DNA of 64,000 nt from Pseudomonas sp. S31 (GTDB lineage Bacteria; Pseudomonadota; Gammaproteobacteria; Pseudomonadales; Pseudomonadaceae): contig NZ_JACVVE010000004.1 of NCBI RefSeq assembly GCF_016648105.1, positions 162,397 to 226,396 on the forward strand. Direction: 5' to 3'. Below are positions 29,502-44,817 of this stretch, one piece after another. Position numbers and translations under genes: made by a program. The first letter of the stretch is position 1; every line of letters starts with the position of its first letter. Under the pieces are notes generated by a model. The model saw only the letters and a program-made list of their open reading frames with translations, ran no database searches and was not told where the DNA came from.

Positions 29502-32819
<3,318 letters not shown>

Positions 32820-32821
32820 CC

Positions 32822-32904
32822 TGTACCGGCCTCTTCGCGGGGCAAGCCCGCACAGGTATTACCGATCCCTGTAGGAGCGGGTTCACCCGCGAAGAGGCCC
32901 GCGA
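32822..32904. repeat. Inverted REP doublet between helicase gene and nagZ
   Basis: ACCGGCCTCTTCGCGGGGC followed by CCTGTAGGAGCGGGTTCACC and GCGAAGAGGCC; the units face each other between convergent genes. Confidence 0.82.
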
Positions 32905-32906
32905 GA

Positions 32907-33917
32907 TCAATCCACCAGCTGTGCTTCCTTCAACGCCCCAAGCGCCTCCAGCCACCGCGGCTGCTGACGATAATCAGTCCGCGCGAACCCTTGCCCGCGC
33001 ATCCGCGCAATCCGCGGCGACGGCTTGACCTTCAAGCGCTGCGCCGCGCTCAAGGCCAGCTCGGCGGCCGCCCGGTCATTGCACACAAGGCCCATGTCAC
33101 AACCGGCACTCAAGGCCGCCTCGATACGATTGGCGGCATCACCTACCACATGCGCCCCCGCCATCGACAAATCATCGCTGAAGATCACCCCATCGAAGCC
33201 CAGCTCACCGCGCAGGATGTCCTGCAACCAACGCCGCGAGAAGCCGGCTGGCTGGTTGTCCACCTGCGGATAGATAACGTGCGCCGGCATCACCGCCGCC
33301 AGCTGGCCACTGAGCCGGGTGAACGGCACCAGATCGGCCTGACGCAGCTGCTCCAGGCTGCGCTCGTCGGTGGGAATGGCCACATGGGAGTCGGCTTCCG
33401 CCCAGCCGTGGCCGGGGAAGTGCTTGCCACAGGCGGCCATGCCAGCGGCATTCATGCCGCGGATGAACGCCGCCGCCAGTTGCGTGGCGCGTTCGGGATC
33501 ACCCTCGAAAGCACGGCTACCGACCACCGCGCTGCGCTGGTGGTCGAGGTCGAGCACCGGGGCGAAGCTCAGGTCGAGGCCGACCGCCAGCACTTCGGTG
33601 GCCATCAACCAACCGCACTGCTCGGCCAGGTATTGGGCATTGGCGTTGTCGGCGATCGCGCGCATGGCCGGCAGACGCACGAAACCCTGGCGCAAGCGTT
33701 GGACGCGCCCTCCCTCCTGGTCCACGGCGAGAATCAGGTCGGGGCGAATGGCGCGAATGGACGCGCACAATTCGCGGACCTGGCGCGGGCTGGCGATATT
33801 GCGGGCGAAGATGATCAGGCCGGCGACTTCGGGTTGGCGCAGCAGCTGGCGATCTTCGGCGGTCAACCAGTGGCCGGCGATATCCACCATCAGGGAGCCC
33901 TGCAGGCTGACGGTCAT
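32907..33917 (-). CDS. nagZ: Beta-N-acetylhexosaminidase NagZ
   Basis: Cytoplasmic glycoside hydrolase family 3 enzyme of peptidoglycan recycling. It removes GlcNAc from anhydro-muropeptides, and its products influence AmpC induction in Pseudomonas. The 336-residue sequence has LAVDQEGGRVQRLR, the general acid/base loop GKHFPGHGWAEADSHV, and the nucleophile Asp in IFSDDLSMAGAH. AAGGA lies 7 bp before the start. It is downstream of psrA with a 26-bp gap, so the two probably form an operon. Confidence 0.96.
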   Translation of the reverse strand: MTVSLQGSLMVDIAGHWLTAEDRQLLRQPEVAGLIIFARNIASPRQVRELCASIRAIRPDLILAVDQEGGRVQRLRQGFVRLPAMRAIADNANAQYLAEQCGWLMATEVLAVGLDLSFAPVLDLDHQRSAVVGSRAFEGDPERATQLAAAFIRGMNAAGMAACGKHFPGHGWAEADSHVAIPTDERSLEQLRQADLVPFTRLSGQLAAVMPAHVIYPQVDNQPAGFSRRWLQDILRGELGFDGVIFSDDLSMAGAHVVGDAANRIEAALSAGCDMGLVCNDRAAAELALSAAQRLKVKPSPRIARMRGQGFARTDYRQQPRWLEALGALKEAQLVD

Positions 33918-33943
33918 AGGGAATCCTTCATTGGGAACTGGGT

Positions 33944-34651
33944 TCAGGCCTTGGCGGTGCCGACGGCGGTCTTGCTGCGCGGGCGCAACTGGGCAGACGC
34001 CATGGCCTGGTCAGTGACGCCGCTGTCGGCACGCATGCCCGCGGCGAGGAACGGTACCATCAGGCGCATGACCTGCTCAATGGAGGTATTGATGCCGAAA
34101 TCGGTCTCAGCGATGGCGCGCAAGGCCTTGATGCCAGACATGCTGAACGCTGCGGCGCCGAGCATGAAGTGCACCCGCCAGAACAGCTCGAGCGGCGGAA
34201 TGCGGGGCGCGGCTTCGTTGACCAGCAGCATGTAGCGACGGAACACCTTGCCGTACATGTCTTCCAGGTAACGCCGCAAGTGGCCCTGGCTCTGGCTGAA
34301 GGCCAGGCCCAGCAGGCGCATGAAGATGGACAGGTCGTTGTTGCTGCGCGGCTGCACGATCAGCGCTTGCTCGACCAGCATCTCGAGCAGTTCCTCTAGG
34401 CTGGGCTTTTGCTCCGGCTTGGCCTGGCGACGCTCCAGCTCGCGCTCGAGGCTGGCGCAGAACGGCCCGAGGAAACGCGAGAACACCGCCTGGATCAGCG
34501 CCTTCTTGGAACCGAAATGGTAGTTCACCGCCGCCAGGTTGACCCCGGCCTTGCTGGTGATCAGGCGCAACGAGGTTTCCGCGAACCCCCTTTCCGCGAA
34601 CAGCTGCTCGGCAGCATCGAGAATGCGTTCAACGGTTTCCGATTGGGCCAT
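33944..34651 (-). CDS. psrA: TetR-family fatty-acid-responsive regulator PsrA
   Basis: A 235-residue TetR regulator. The helix-turn-helix is at residues about 20-50 (LRLITSKAGVNLAAVNYHFG), and the C-terminal domain carries the ligand pocket. In P. aeruginosa PsrA senses long-chain fatty acids, represses itself and fadBA5, and activates rpoS. GGAG 6 bp before ATG 34651 supports this start over the in-frame ATG at 34669. Two overlapping PsrA boxes lie right upstream, implying autoregulation. The position beside nagZ and lexA matches P. aeruginosa order. Confidence 0.93.
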   Translation of the reverse strand: MAQSETVERILDAAEQLFAERGFAETSLRLITSKAGVNLAAVNYHFGSKKALIQAVFSRFLGPFCASLERELERRQAKPEQKPSLEELLEMLVEQALIVQPRSNNDLSIFMRLLGLAFSQSQGHLRRYLEDMYGKVFRRYMLLVNEAAPRIPPLELFWRVHFMLGAAAFSMSGIKALRAIAETDFGINTSIEQVMRLMVPFLAAGMRADSGVTDQAMASAQLRPRSKTAVGTAKA

Positions 34652-34666
34652 GACTACTCCGCCAGA

Positions 34667-34693
34667 CAAACAAGTGTTTGAAACATACGTTTC
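34667..34693. promoter_or_regulatory. Two overlapping PsrA operators upstream of psrA
   Basis: CAAACAAGTGTTTG at 34667-34680 and GAAACATACGTTTC at 34680-34693 both fit the PsrA consensus (G/C)AAAC-N2-4-GTTT(G/C), each with a 4-base centre. They share one base, so the centres are 13 bp apart. The nearer one lies 16 bp from the psrA start. Confidence 0.85.
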
Positions 34694-34849
34694 AGCTTAT
34701 GTCCTGTCAAGGCTCGCTGACTGCCGGGTCGACATTAAATCACAGCCCGCCGATTCTCGCTGCAACCCAACGCTGGCGCTGGGTCGAGGGCTGCCCCTCC
34801 GCCGCCGGAAAGGCTTTGTCGCAGCGTGACGCTTGCAGTGCGCCACCTA

Positions 34850-34865
34850 CTGTATATAATCCCAG
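34850..34865. promoter_or_regulatory. LexA box 1 upstream of lexA
   Basis: CTGTATATAATCCCAG fits CTG-N10-CAG. It lies 31 bp from the lexA start. Confidence 0.88.
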
Positions 34866-34868
34866 TCA

Positions 34869-34884
34869 CTGTATAAAAAGACAG
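34869..34884. promoter_or_regulatory. LexA box 2 upstream of lexA
   Basis: CTGTATAAAAAGACAG fits CTG-N10-CAG. It starts 4 bp after box 1 (19 bp between starts, about two helical turns), so two LexA dimers could bind side by side. It ends 12 bp before the lexA ATG. Confidence 0.88.
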
Positions 34885-34895
34885 AGCGACTCGCC

Positions 34896-35504
34896 ATGTT
34901 GAAACTGACGCCACGCCAAGCCGAAATCCTGGCCTTCATCAAACGTTGCCTCGAAGACAACGGCTTCCCGCCAACGCGCGCGGAAATCGCTCAGGAGCTG
35001 GGCTTCAAGTCGCCCAACGCCGCCGAGGAACACCTCAAGGCCCTGGCCCGCAAGGGCGCTATCGAAATGACCCCAGGCGCATCCCGGGGTATCCGCATCC
35101 CTGGCCTCGAGGCCAAGGCCGAAGAAGCCGGCCTGCCGATCATCGGCCGGGTCGCGGCGGGCGCACCGATTCTCGCCGAGCAGCACATCGAGCAATCCTG
35201 CAACATCAACCCGGCCTTCTTCCATCCGCAAGCCGACTACCTGTTGCGTGTGCACGGCATGAGCATGAAAGACGTCGGCATCCTCGACGGCGACCTGCTG
35301 GCCGTACATACCTGCCGCGAGGCACGCAACGGCCAGATCGTGGTCGCCCGCATCGGTGACGAAGTCACCGTCAAGCGCTTCAAGCGCGAGGGCAGCAGAG
35401 TATGGCTGCTGGCAGAAAACCCGGAATTCGCCCCTATCGAAGTCGACCTGAAAGAACAGGAACTGGTGATCGAGGGCTTGAGCGTCGGCGTCATTCGCCG
35501 CTGA
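34896..35504 (+). CDS. lexA: SOS repressor LexA
   Basis: A 202-residue LexA. The winged helix-turn-helix is at residues 1-70 ([31 protein letters not shown]). The self-cleavage site is Ala88-Gly89 ([11 protein letters not shown]), the catalytic serine is Ser123 ([10 protein letters not shown]) and the lysine is Lys160 (VTVKRFK). Two tandem LexA boxes lie 12-46 bp upstream, the usual autoregulation. sulA follows after 13 bp and is probably co-transcribed, as in other Pseudomonas. It is divergent from psrA. Confidence 0.98.
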   Translation: MLKLTPRQAEILAFIKRCLEDNGFPPTRAEIAQELGFKSPNAAEEHLKALARKGAIEMTPGASRGIRIPGLEAKAEEAGLPIIGRVAAGAPILAEQHIEQSCNINPAFFHPQADYLLRVHGMSMKDVGILDGDLLAVHTCREARNGQIVVARIGDEVTVKRFKREGSRVWLLAENPEFAPIEVDLKEQELVIEGLSVGVIRR

Positions 35505-35517
35505 ATCAGGAGGCGTC

Positions 35518-35994
35518 ATGCAGCAGTTCATCCAAGCACCCCAACAGGTCCAGCTTCCACTGTTCGAAGCCTTCCTCGCGCAACCCGTGCTGCCTGGCAT
35601 CAAGCCCAAGCAGGCAGCGCCGAGGAGCAGCGAGCCGGAGCTGTTCAGCGAACTGACGCTGCGCGGCGCCCCCGAACACTGCCAGAGCCTGCTGGCCCCC
35701 GTTCTGCGCGAGCTGAGCGAAGAGGAAGATGCACGCTGGCTGACCCTGATCGCACCACCGGCGAGCCTGACCCAGGCCTGGTTGCGCGATGCCGGGCTCA
35801 ACCGCGAACGCATCCTGCTGCTGCATCCACGCGGCGCCCAGAGCGCCCTGCAACTGGCCCGTGAAGCCCTGCGCCTGGGGCGCAGCCACACCGTGGTCAC
35901 CTGGCTGGGCAACCTCAATGCCAGCAGCCGCCAACAACTGACCCGCGCTGCCGGTACCGGAAACGCACAAAGCCTGAACATCCGCCTCGGCTGA
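35518..35994 (+). CDS. sulA: Cell division inhibitor SulA
   Basis: A 158-residue SOS-induced inhibitor that blocks FtsZ polymerisation after DNA damage. The body resembles the RecA-like fold of SulA (WLTLIAPPASLTQAWLRDAG, LLHPRGAQSALQLAREAL, TVVTWLGNLNASSRQQL). AGGAGGCGTC before the ATG is a strong ribosome site. It has no LexA box of its own and depends on the lexA promoter. The stop codon is inside the loop and 3' arm of the terminator. Confidence 0.92.
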   Translation: MQQFIQAPQQVQLPLFEAFLAQPVLPGIKPKQAAPRSSEPELFSELTLRGAPEHCQSLLAPVLRELSEEEDARWLTLIAPPASLTQAWLRDAGLNRERILLLHPRGAQSALQLAREALRLGRSHTVVTWLGNLNASSRQQLTRAAGTGNAQSLNIRLG

Positions 35995-36006
35995 TGTTCA
36001 GGCTTT
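35969..36006 (+). terminator. Terminator of lexA-sulA, overlapping the sulA 3' end
   Basis: A perfect 14-bp stem, AAAGCCTGAACATC against GATGTTCAGGCTTT, with a 10-nt loop. The 5' arm codes for the last sulA residues. The T tract is only three bases. Confidence 0.75.
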
Positions 36007-36044
36007 GCCTATGACGCCAGTATCGACTCGCTGGCGTTGAAGCT

Positions 36045-36278
36045 TCAGTGCAGTACGCGTGGCCCTTCGTCGCGCTCCAGCTCACCGTCCATTAGCCGCC
36101 CCGCCATCTGCACGCCGACGCTCAACATGGCCTTGGCCACTTCCACGTACTGGCCTTGCAGGAACACCTTGGCGTCCTCCGAAAATTCCAACGTTACCAG
36201 CGAGCCTTCGTCCTCGGCACGACGCAGTTCGATTCGGCCATCCGGCAACTCGACAATTTCCAGAAACGACGTTGACAT
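36045..36278 (-). CDS. Conserved hypothetical small protein
   Basis: A 77-residue acidic protein (MSTSFLEIVELPDGRIELRR) of unknown function. It is conserved at this place in Pseudomonas as far as I recall. There is no signal or membrane segment. GGAGA lies about 10 bp before ATG 36278; the in-frame ATG at 36335 would overlap the upstream gene. It follows the DUF6586 gene by 50 bp on the same strand. Confidence 0.75.
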   Translation of the reverse strand: MSTSFLEIVELPDGRIELRRAEDEGSLVTLEFSEDAKVFLQGQYVEVAKAMLSVGVQMAGRLMDGELERDEGPRVLH

Positions 36279-36328
36279 ATAGGGCAGTTCTCCACGTAAG
36301 GCGGCTAGTGTACCAGCCGCAGCAGAGA

Positions 36329-36844
36329 TCAGCACTCACTCAACGCGTCACGGAAACGTCTCACCAAGCCCTTGAGGTTGTTGCGCCAGCTTTCCAGTTC
36401 ATGCCGCGACAGCGCAGGTGGCTCGGGCTCACCGAGATTGACCGCCTGGATCAGGGGCTGGGTGACATCGGTTTTTGGCGTTTTTTTCGCGACCGGTGGT
36501 CGGAACAAATCGGCATAAGCATCGACCAGTTGCGCCAGCCAGGTTTCGCGCTGTCGAACCAGTTCGAGCATCTCGGCGACTTCCGGGATGGCGATACTGT
36601 TCAAAGCATCGTCTGCCAGCGCCTGCTCCACCGAGGCCACCACCGGCAACCGGTAGAAACCACCAATCTCATGGCACAGTCCGAGCAGCGCACCATACAG
36701 ATGGAACAACGCCGACTCGCGCTCCGCCTGGACCAAGCCCCGGGCATTCATGGCCTGGCTCTGCTCGGCCTTGGCCATTGAGTCGAGGGCGAGCCCGGCG
36801 AAGAACAGTTTCTGGTTGGTGCGGGTGTAGAGTTCCTGGGCCAT
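36329..36844 (-). CDS. DUF6586-type hypothetical protein
   Basis: A 171-residue, mainly helical cytosolic protein (MAQELYTRTNQKLFFAGLAL). The family is known to me only as a Pseudomonas protein of unknown function near topA. GGGAGGTCATCC lies close to the start. The gene lies downstream of topA, separated by a terminator hairpin, and upstream of the 77-residue protein. Confidence 0.78.
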   Translation of the reverse strand: MAQELYTRTNQKLFFAGLALDSMAKAEQSQAMNARGLVQAERESALFHLYGALLGLCHEIGGFYRLPVVASVEQALADDALNSIAIPEVAEMLELVRQRETWLAQLVDAYADLFRPPVAKKTPKTDVTQPLIQAVNLGEPEPPALSRHELESWRNNLKGLVRRFRDALSEC

Positions 36845-36892
36845 TTCGGATGACCTCCCTGAGGCTGCAAGGCGAATAGCACCATCATAAAT

Positions 36893-36919
36893 GATTGGGG
36901 CTGCAAAGCGGCCCCAATC
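36893..36919 (-). terminator. Terminator hairpin after topA
   Basis: GATTGGGG and CCCCAATC with an 11-nt centre, which itself pairs through GC and GC. It starts 15 bp past the topA stop on the minus strand. T-tract absent, so moderate. Confidence 0.6.
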
Positions 36920-36933
36920 ACAATACCCAGGAA

Positions 36934-39546
36934 TCAGCGCTTGTCTTCAACCTTCCACGCACCACCGTCGTAGAACGCCTTCCACCCGGTCGGCTTGCCG
37001 TCAACCTCGGACTGCACATACTGCTCCTTGGTCTTGCGGCTGTAGCGGATCACCGCAGGACGGCCATCAGGGTCCTTCTGCGGAGCATCGCAGAGGAAGT
37101 GGTACTTCGGATCGATCTCATGCTTGTGCGGCAGGATCTCCAGCACCAGCGGCGCGCGGGTCTCCCGGTTTTTCGGGAACTGGCTGGCAGCCAGGAACAG
37201 CCCCGATGCACCGTCACGCAGCACGTAGGTGTCGTCGACCTTCTCGCACTTGAGCTCGGGCATGTCCACCTTGTCCATCTTCGGTGGCGCCGCCTCGCCG
37301 CTCTTGAGCAGCTTGCGGGTGTTCTTGCATGCAGGGTTGGTGCAACCGAAGAACTTGCCGAAACGGCCGGTCTTGAGCTGCATCTCGCTGCCACACTTGT
37401 CGCACTCCAGGCTCGGCCCTTCGTAGCCCTTGATGCGGTAGCTGCCCTCTTCGATCTCGTAGCCAGCACAGTCCGGGTTGTTACCGCAGATGTGCAGCTT
37501 GTGCTTCTCGTCCAGCAGGTAGGCATCCATCGCCGTGGCGCAAATCGGGCAACGGTGCTTGCCCAGCAGCACGCGCGACTCCGATTCACCCTCGTCGTCG
37601 GCAGCGATCTCGTCGCCCGGCACCAGGTTGACGGTGGCCTTGCAGCGCTCTTTCGGTGGCAGGCTGTAACCCGAGCAACCGAGGAACACACCGGTGGAAG
37701 CTGTGCGGATCATCATCGGCCGGCCACATTCCTTGCACGGAATGTTGGTCATGGTCGGCTGGTTGGCGCGCATGCCGCTTTCGGCGGACTCGGCGGTCAG
37801 CAGTTTGTTGCTGAAGTCGCCGTAGAACTCGTCGAGCACGTTCTTCCAGTCGCGTTCGCCCTGGGCCACGTCGTCGAGGTTCTCTTCCATGCCGGCAGTG
37901 AAGCCGTAGTCCATGAGGTTGGAGAAGCTCTCGGACAAGCGCTCGGTAACGATGTCGCCCATCTTCTCGGAGTAGAAGCGACGATTGTGCAGGGTGACGT
38001 AACCGCGGTCCTGGATGGTGGAAATGATCGCCGCGTAGGTCGACGGGCGGCCAATGCCGCGTTTTTCCATTTCCTTGACCAGGCTGGCTTCGGTGAAGCG
38101 CGCCGGCGGCTTGGTGAAGTGCTGGCTCGGGTCGAGCTGAATCAACTTGAGCGCTTCGCCCTGGGCCATTTCCGGCAGCACATCGTCTTCTCCCGGCTTG
38201 CTCTGCTGGGACAGCACACGGGTGTAGCCGTCGAACTTGAGGATGCGGCCCTTGGCTCGCAGCTCGAAATCGCCAGCTGCCACGGTGACACTGGTGGACA
38301 GGTATTGCGCCGGAGGCATCTGGCAGGCCAGGAACTGGCGCCAGATCAGCTCGTACAGGCGCTCCGCGTCGCGCTCCATGCCACTGAGCTTGGTCGGATG
38401 GGTGTTGACGTCGGAAGGACGAATCGCTTCGTGCGCTTCCTGGGCGCCCTCCTTGCTGCCGTACACCAGCGGGGCTTCCGGCAGGTACTGCTTGCCGAAC
38501 TCGCGCTCGATGTAGCTGCGGGCCATGTCCAGGGCATCGGCCGACAGGTTGGTCGAGTCGGTACGCATGTAGGTGATGTAACCCGCTTCGTACAGACGCT
38601 GGGCCATCATCATGGTCTTCTTCACCCCGAAGCCCAGGCGGTTGCTCGCTGCCTGCTGCAGGGTGGAGGTGATGAACGGGGCCGACGGCTTGCTGCTGGT
38701 CGGGCGGTCTTCACGCTTGATCACGCTGTAGCTGGACGCCTTGAGCTTCTCCAGCGCGGCCATGGCCTGGGCTTCGTTCAGCGGCTTGAAGGCCTCGCCC
38801 TTCTCGCGCGCCACGTCGAAGCGCACCTTGGCGTTCTTGGCGGTGCCGAGGTCGGCGTGCACTTCCCAGTACTCTTCTGGGACGAAGGCACGGATCTCGC
38901 GCTCACGCTCGACCACCAGCTTCACTGCCACCGACTGCACGCGGCCGGCAGAGAGGCCACGGGCGATCTTGGCCCACAGCAGCGGCGAGACCATGTAGCC
39001 CACCACGCGGTCGAGGAAGCGCCGCGCCTGCTGGGCGTTGACCCGGTCGATATCCAGTTCGCCAGGCTGCGAGAACGCTTCCTGGATCGCTTTCTTGGTG
39101 ATTTCGTTGAACACCACGCGCTTGTAGCGGGTGTCGTCACCCCCGATGGCCTCGCGCAGGTGCCAGGCAATGGCTTCCCCTTCGCGGTCCAAGTCGGTTG
39201 CGAGATAGATGGTGTCGGCATCCTTGGCCAGGCGGCGCAGCTCTTCGATCACCTTCTCCTTGCCGGGAAGGATCTCGTACTTGGCCTTCCAGCCGTGGTC
39301 CGGATCGACGCCCATGCGCGCCACCAGTTGGCGACGGGCCTTTTCCTTCGGCGACAGCGCCGGTGCCTCACCCGCAGCGGCCTTGCCACGCTTGGCGGCC
39401 GGCTCTTTGCTCGCGCTGGCCGAACCGCTGGTGGGGAGGTCTCGGATATGGCCGATACTCGACTTCACCACGTACTGGTTGCCCAGGTACTTGTTGATGG
39501 TCTTGGCCTTGGCCGGGGATTCCACAATGACCAGCGATTTGCCCAT
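36934..39546 (-). CDS. topA: DNA topoisomerase I
   Basis: Type IA topoisomerase of 870 residues that relaxes negative supercoils. The TOPRIM domain has [17 protein letters not shown] and [16 protein letters not shown]. The active-site tyrosine is in [30 protein letters not shown] and [16 protein letters not shown] are typical. The C-terminus carries three four-cysteine zinc ribbons (beginning [16 protein letters not shown] and CDKCGSEM), then a further basic domain ending [11 protein letters not shown] lysine- and alanine-rich insert ([18 protein letters not shown]) interrupts the TOPRIM domain. The start MGKSLVIV is the family start. Confidence 0.97.
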   Translation of the reverse strand: MGKSLVIVESPAKAKTINKYLGNQYVVKSSIGHIRDLPTSGSASASKEPAAKRGKAAAGEAPALSPKEKARRQLVARMGVDPDHGWKAKYEILPGKEKVIEELRRLAKDADTIYLATDLDREGEAIAWHLREAIGGDDTRYKRVVFNEITKKAIQEAFSQPGELDIDRVNAQQARRFLDRVVGYMVSPLLWAKIARGLSAGRVQSVAVKLVVEREREIRAFVPEEYWEVHADLGTAKNAKVRFDVAREKGEAFKPLNEAQAMAALEKLKASSYSVIKREDRPTSSKPSAPFITSTLQQAASNRLGFGVKKTMMMAQRLYEAGYITYMRTDSTNLSADALDMARSYIEREFGKQYLPEAPLVYGSKEGAQEAHEAIRPSDVNTHPTKLSGMERDAERLYELIWRQFLACQMPPAQYLSTSVTVAAGDFELRAKGRILKFDGYTRVLSQQSKPGEDDVLPEMAQGEALKLIQLDPSQHFTKPPARFTEASLVKEMEKRGIGRPSTYAAIISTIQDRGYVTLHNRRFYSEKMGDIVTERLSESFSNLMDYGFTAGMEENLDDVAQGERDWKNVLDEFYGDFSNKLLTAESAESGMRANQPTMTNIPCKECGRPMMIRTASTGVFLGCSGYSLPPKERCKATVNLVPGDEIAADDEGESESRVLLGKHRCPICATAMDAYLLDEKHKLHICGNNPDCAGYEIEEGSYRIKGYEGPSLECDKCGSEMQLKTGRFGKFFGCTNPACKNTRKLLKSGEAAPPKMDKVDMPELKCEKVDDTYVLRDGASGLFLAASQFPKNRETRAPLVLEILPHKHEIDPKYHFLCDAPQKDPDGRPAVIRYSRKTKEQYVQSEVDGKPTGWKAFYDGGAWKVEDKR

Positions 39547-39646
39547 GGATCGGAGTATTCCTGAATCTGAAGATGAAAAACGCGTCAGGTGCCGGACGCG
39601 GCACCGCTATATATAGTGGCGAAACAGAGAGGTCAAGTTCGGTCGA

Positions 39647-39898
39647 CTATTCGCCGACTTTCACCGACAGCGCAGGCAACCCCTCTTCGGCCTTGACCAA
39701 AGCAAAGCGTGGCACCTGCTCGCCGTCAACCTCGACGGACTCCTGGAACATCGAAAGTGGCCTTACCCAGAACCCGTAATCACCATACAGGCATTGGTAG
39801 AAAACCATCCACTCTTCGCTTTCGGAATGCCGCGCGACGCTGAAGACACGGTACTCAGGCCCCTTGTAGTGACGGTATACGCCTGGTTGTATCTGCAT
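39647..39898 (-). CDS. DUF1653 family protein
   Basis: An 83-residue protein of the DUF1653 family: QPGVYRHYKGPEYRVFSVARHSES near the start (given here as YRHYKGPEYRVF) and WVRPLSMFQESV. The function is unknown. It is located between fadA and topA on the same strand. AGGACAGGCGAC upstream of the ATG supplies the ribosome site. Confidence 0.85.
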   Translation of the reverse strand: MQIQPGVYRHYKGPEYRVFSVARHSESEEWMVFYQCLYGDYGFWVRPLSMFQESVEVDGEQVPRFALVKAEEGLPALSVKVGE

Positions 39899-39927
39899 GT
39901 CGCCTGTCCTCTTGAAACAAAACCTGT

Positions 39928-39958
39928 AAAAAACAAAAACCGGGGCACAGGGCCCCGG
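39928..39958 (-). terminator. Terminator of the fadBA operon
   Basis: On the minus strand: CCGGGGC, 5-nt loop, GCCCCGG, then five T, G and six T. It lies 20 bp past the fadA stop. Confidence 0.88.
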
Positions 39959-39977
39959 CTGCTGCCTTGCGACGCGA

Positions 39978-41168
<1,191 letters not shown>

Positions 41169-41184
41169 CTAGCTCGTTGACCAC

Positions 41185-43332
<2,148 letters not shown>

Positions 43333-43690
43333 CAACTGATCTCCACGATATGGAAGCTGAACTGTACACGCCGATCGCTGCTGGCCAAGCCGCTCTTGCG
43401 GCCCTCGCCCCAGGCTCACCCATCGGCGCGATAGTCGGGATTCTGTACGAGCGGTGTGACATACAAACGCTCAATTCATACGCCCGTTTGATTTGGGTGT
43501 GCACACATTCTCCGAAAAAATCAGCGTTGTCAAATGCTCGCAAGCGGGTTGAAAACGCGACTTTCCGGTCATGATGCCGAATAAAGGTAGTACGCATGAT
43601 GACGGTGATCGCTGGACATTCATGCGGGCGATTGCGCTGAATTTGGTTGGGAGCGGTGACAACAATCGATGGTGCCGATAGGAAATTACC
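43333..43690. other. Upstream region of fadBA (no gene seen)
   Basis: The stretch holds no convincing gene. A 74-codon plus-strand frame at 43350 overlaps the fadB promoter and has no family resemblance. CAAACG (43464-43469) and CGTTTG (43485-43490) form a dyad of PsrA-like half sites with a 15-base centre, wider than the standard PsrA box. This is the only regulatory-looking element I see. Confidence 0.4.
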
Positions 43691-43693
43691 GGC

Positions 43694-43772
43694 TATAGTG
43701 AGGGAGCTTGTCCGGCCTGCCTGGCCTTATCGAGGTAGATGCGGAGGTGGTTCGCCCACCTTCGCATTTTTT
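43694..43772 (+). ncRNA. Candidate small RNA ending in a strong terminator
   Basis: A plus-strand -10-like TATAGT (43694-43699; no good -35) is followed by about 70 bp containing a GGCC-TGCCT-GGCC hairpin. An intrinsic terminator comes next: GCGGAGGTGG paired with CCACCTTCGC (one mismatch), then six T. No plus-strand reading frame ends here and the next gene on the right is on the minus strand, so the transcript would be short and non-coding. The identity is unknown. Confidence 0.35.
43739..43772 (+). terminator. Orphan plus-strand intrinsic terminator
   Basis: ATGCGGAGGTGG, loop TTCGC, CCACCTTCGCAT, then six T (43767-43772). It has a U-tract only on the plus strand, where no gene lies upstream. 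Confidence 0.7.
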
Positions 43773-44223
43773 ATGCGAGGGTTTCGAAGGCGTGGGCAAT
43801 ATCCTGCAACACAGATTTCTCGCCGCGCTCGCTCCAGTACAGGGCAATCATGCGCTTGTCGGCCTCGACCTTGTAGACGGTCTCGGGCAGGCGCGCGAAC
43901 ACCTCGGCCAGGCGCGCGTCCTCGCACACTTCCCGCCACTGGTTCCACCACACCCCTGGGCTCACCTGCCAGTAACACCAGCTGTCCTCATGGCCCCGAC
44001 GCCGCGCCCGATGGTACTGCGGGCAAGGGCTCGGTGGCTCGCGCTCAAGCCAGTGCGGCCACTGCTGGGGCGCCAACTGCATGGCCAGGCCCATGCGCCG
44101 TGCCTCCAGGCGCAAGCTCATCTGCTCACCCTGCTTGCGCGACAAGCGCAACCACGAAAGCGGGCTGAGAATCAGCGCAAGGATTGACACAACCAGCCAT
44201 ACCGTCATATCTGTAGATTCCAT
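43771..44223 (-). CDS. Hypothetical single-pass membrane protein
   Basis: A 150-residue protein with one N-terminal transmembrane helix (WLVVSILALILSPLSWL) and a basic cytosolic-type body rich in Trp (WCYWQVSPGVWWNQW). The family is unknown to me beyond its conservation in Pseudomonas. No strong ribosome site decides among ATG 44223, 44208 and 44235. It is divergent from the universal stress protein gene. Confidence 0.72.
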   Translation of the reverse strand: MESTDMTVWLVVSILALILSPLSWLRLSRKQGEQMSLRLEARRMGLAMQLAPQQWPHWLEREPPSPCPQYHRARRRGHEDSWCYWQVSPGVWWNQWREVCEDARLAEVFARLPETVYKVEADKRMIALYWSERGEKSVLQDIAHAFETLA

Positions 44224-44318
44224 AAAGCGTTGCAAATGAGCGGGTTACTCATCTTTCACGGAAGACCTGCCATAAAGCGACCATACTTCTACTATCGCGA
44301 TTGTCAGGAGTGATGCTC

Positions 44319-44759
44319 ATGTCCTACGAACATTTGCTGGTCGCCGTCGACCTCACCGAAGAATGCGACCCGGTGATCAAGCGCGCCATGAAGCTGGCCG
44401 AACCCACGGGTGCCAAGGTCTCGCTGGTGCATATCGTCGAACCGATGGCCATGGCTTTCGGTGGGGACGTGCCGATGGACCTGTCGCAACTGCAGCAGCA
44501 GCAGTTCGACCAGGCCAAGGAGCGCATGGACCGCCTGTTCAACAAATACCCTGACATCAAGCGTGGTGACTCGCACCTGACCTATGGACAGCCGCGCCAG
44601 GAAATCCACCAACTGGCCAAGGACCAGAACTGCGACCTGATCGTGGTCGGCAGCCATGGCCGACATGGCCTGGCCCTGCTGCTGGGGTCCACGGCCAACG
44701 ATGTACTGCACGGCGCGCCGTGCGATGTGTTGGCGGTGCGGTTGCTGAAGAAGGAGTGA
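44319..44759 (+). CDS. Universal stress protein (UspA family)
   Basis: A 146-residue single-domain UspA protein. The ATP-binding loop VVGSHGRHGLALLLGSTAN matches G-x2-G-x9-G(S/T), so the ATP-binding subclass is expected. AGGAG lies 8 bp before ATG 44319; two upstream in-frame ATGs (44301 and 44313) lie on or before that site. It is a single gene followed by a hairpin; the stress that induces it is not evident. Confidence 0.9.
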   Translation: MSYEHLLVAVDLTEECDPVIKRAMKLAEPTGAKVSLVHIVEPMAMAFGGDVPMDLSQLQQQQFDQAKERMDRLFNKYPDIKRGDSHLTYGQPRQEIHQLAKDQNCDLIVVGSHGRHGLALLLGSTANDVLHGAPCDVLAVRLLKKE

Positions 44760-44774
44760 TGCAACCTGTGCAGT

Positions 44775-44803
44775 CCTCTTCGCGGCGGTTCGGCGCGAAG
44801 AGG
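44775..44803. terminator. Hairpin between the stress protein gene and uup
   Basis: CCTCTTCGCG and CGCGAAGAGG, a perfect 10-bp stem with a 9-nt centre between convergent genes. It resembles a REP half. Confidence 0.65.
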
Positions 44804-44817
44804 CCAGCACATGGGAC

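Noticed and set aside
36895..39564. An 889-codon plus-strand frame opposite topA
   Set aside because: It mirrors topA, has no motif, and topA is unmistakable on the other strand.
43350..43574. A 74-codon plus-strand frame in the fadB upstream region
   Set aside because: No ribosome site, no family, and it covers the promoter region of fadBA.
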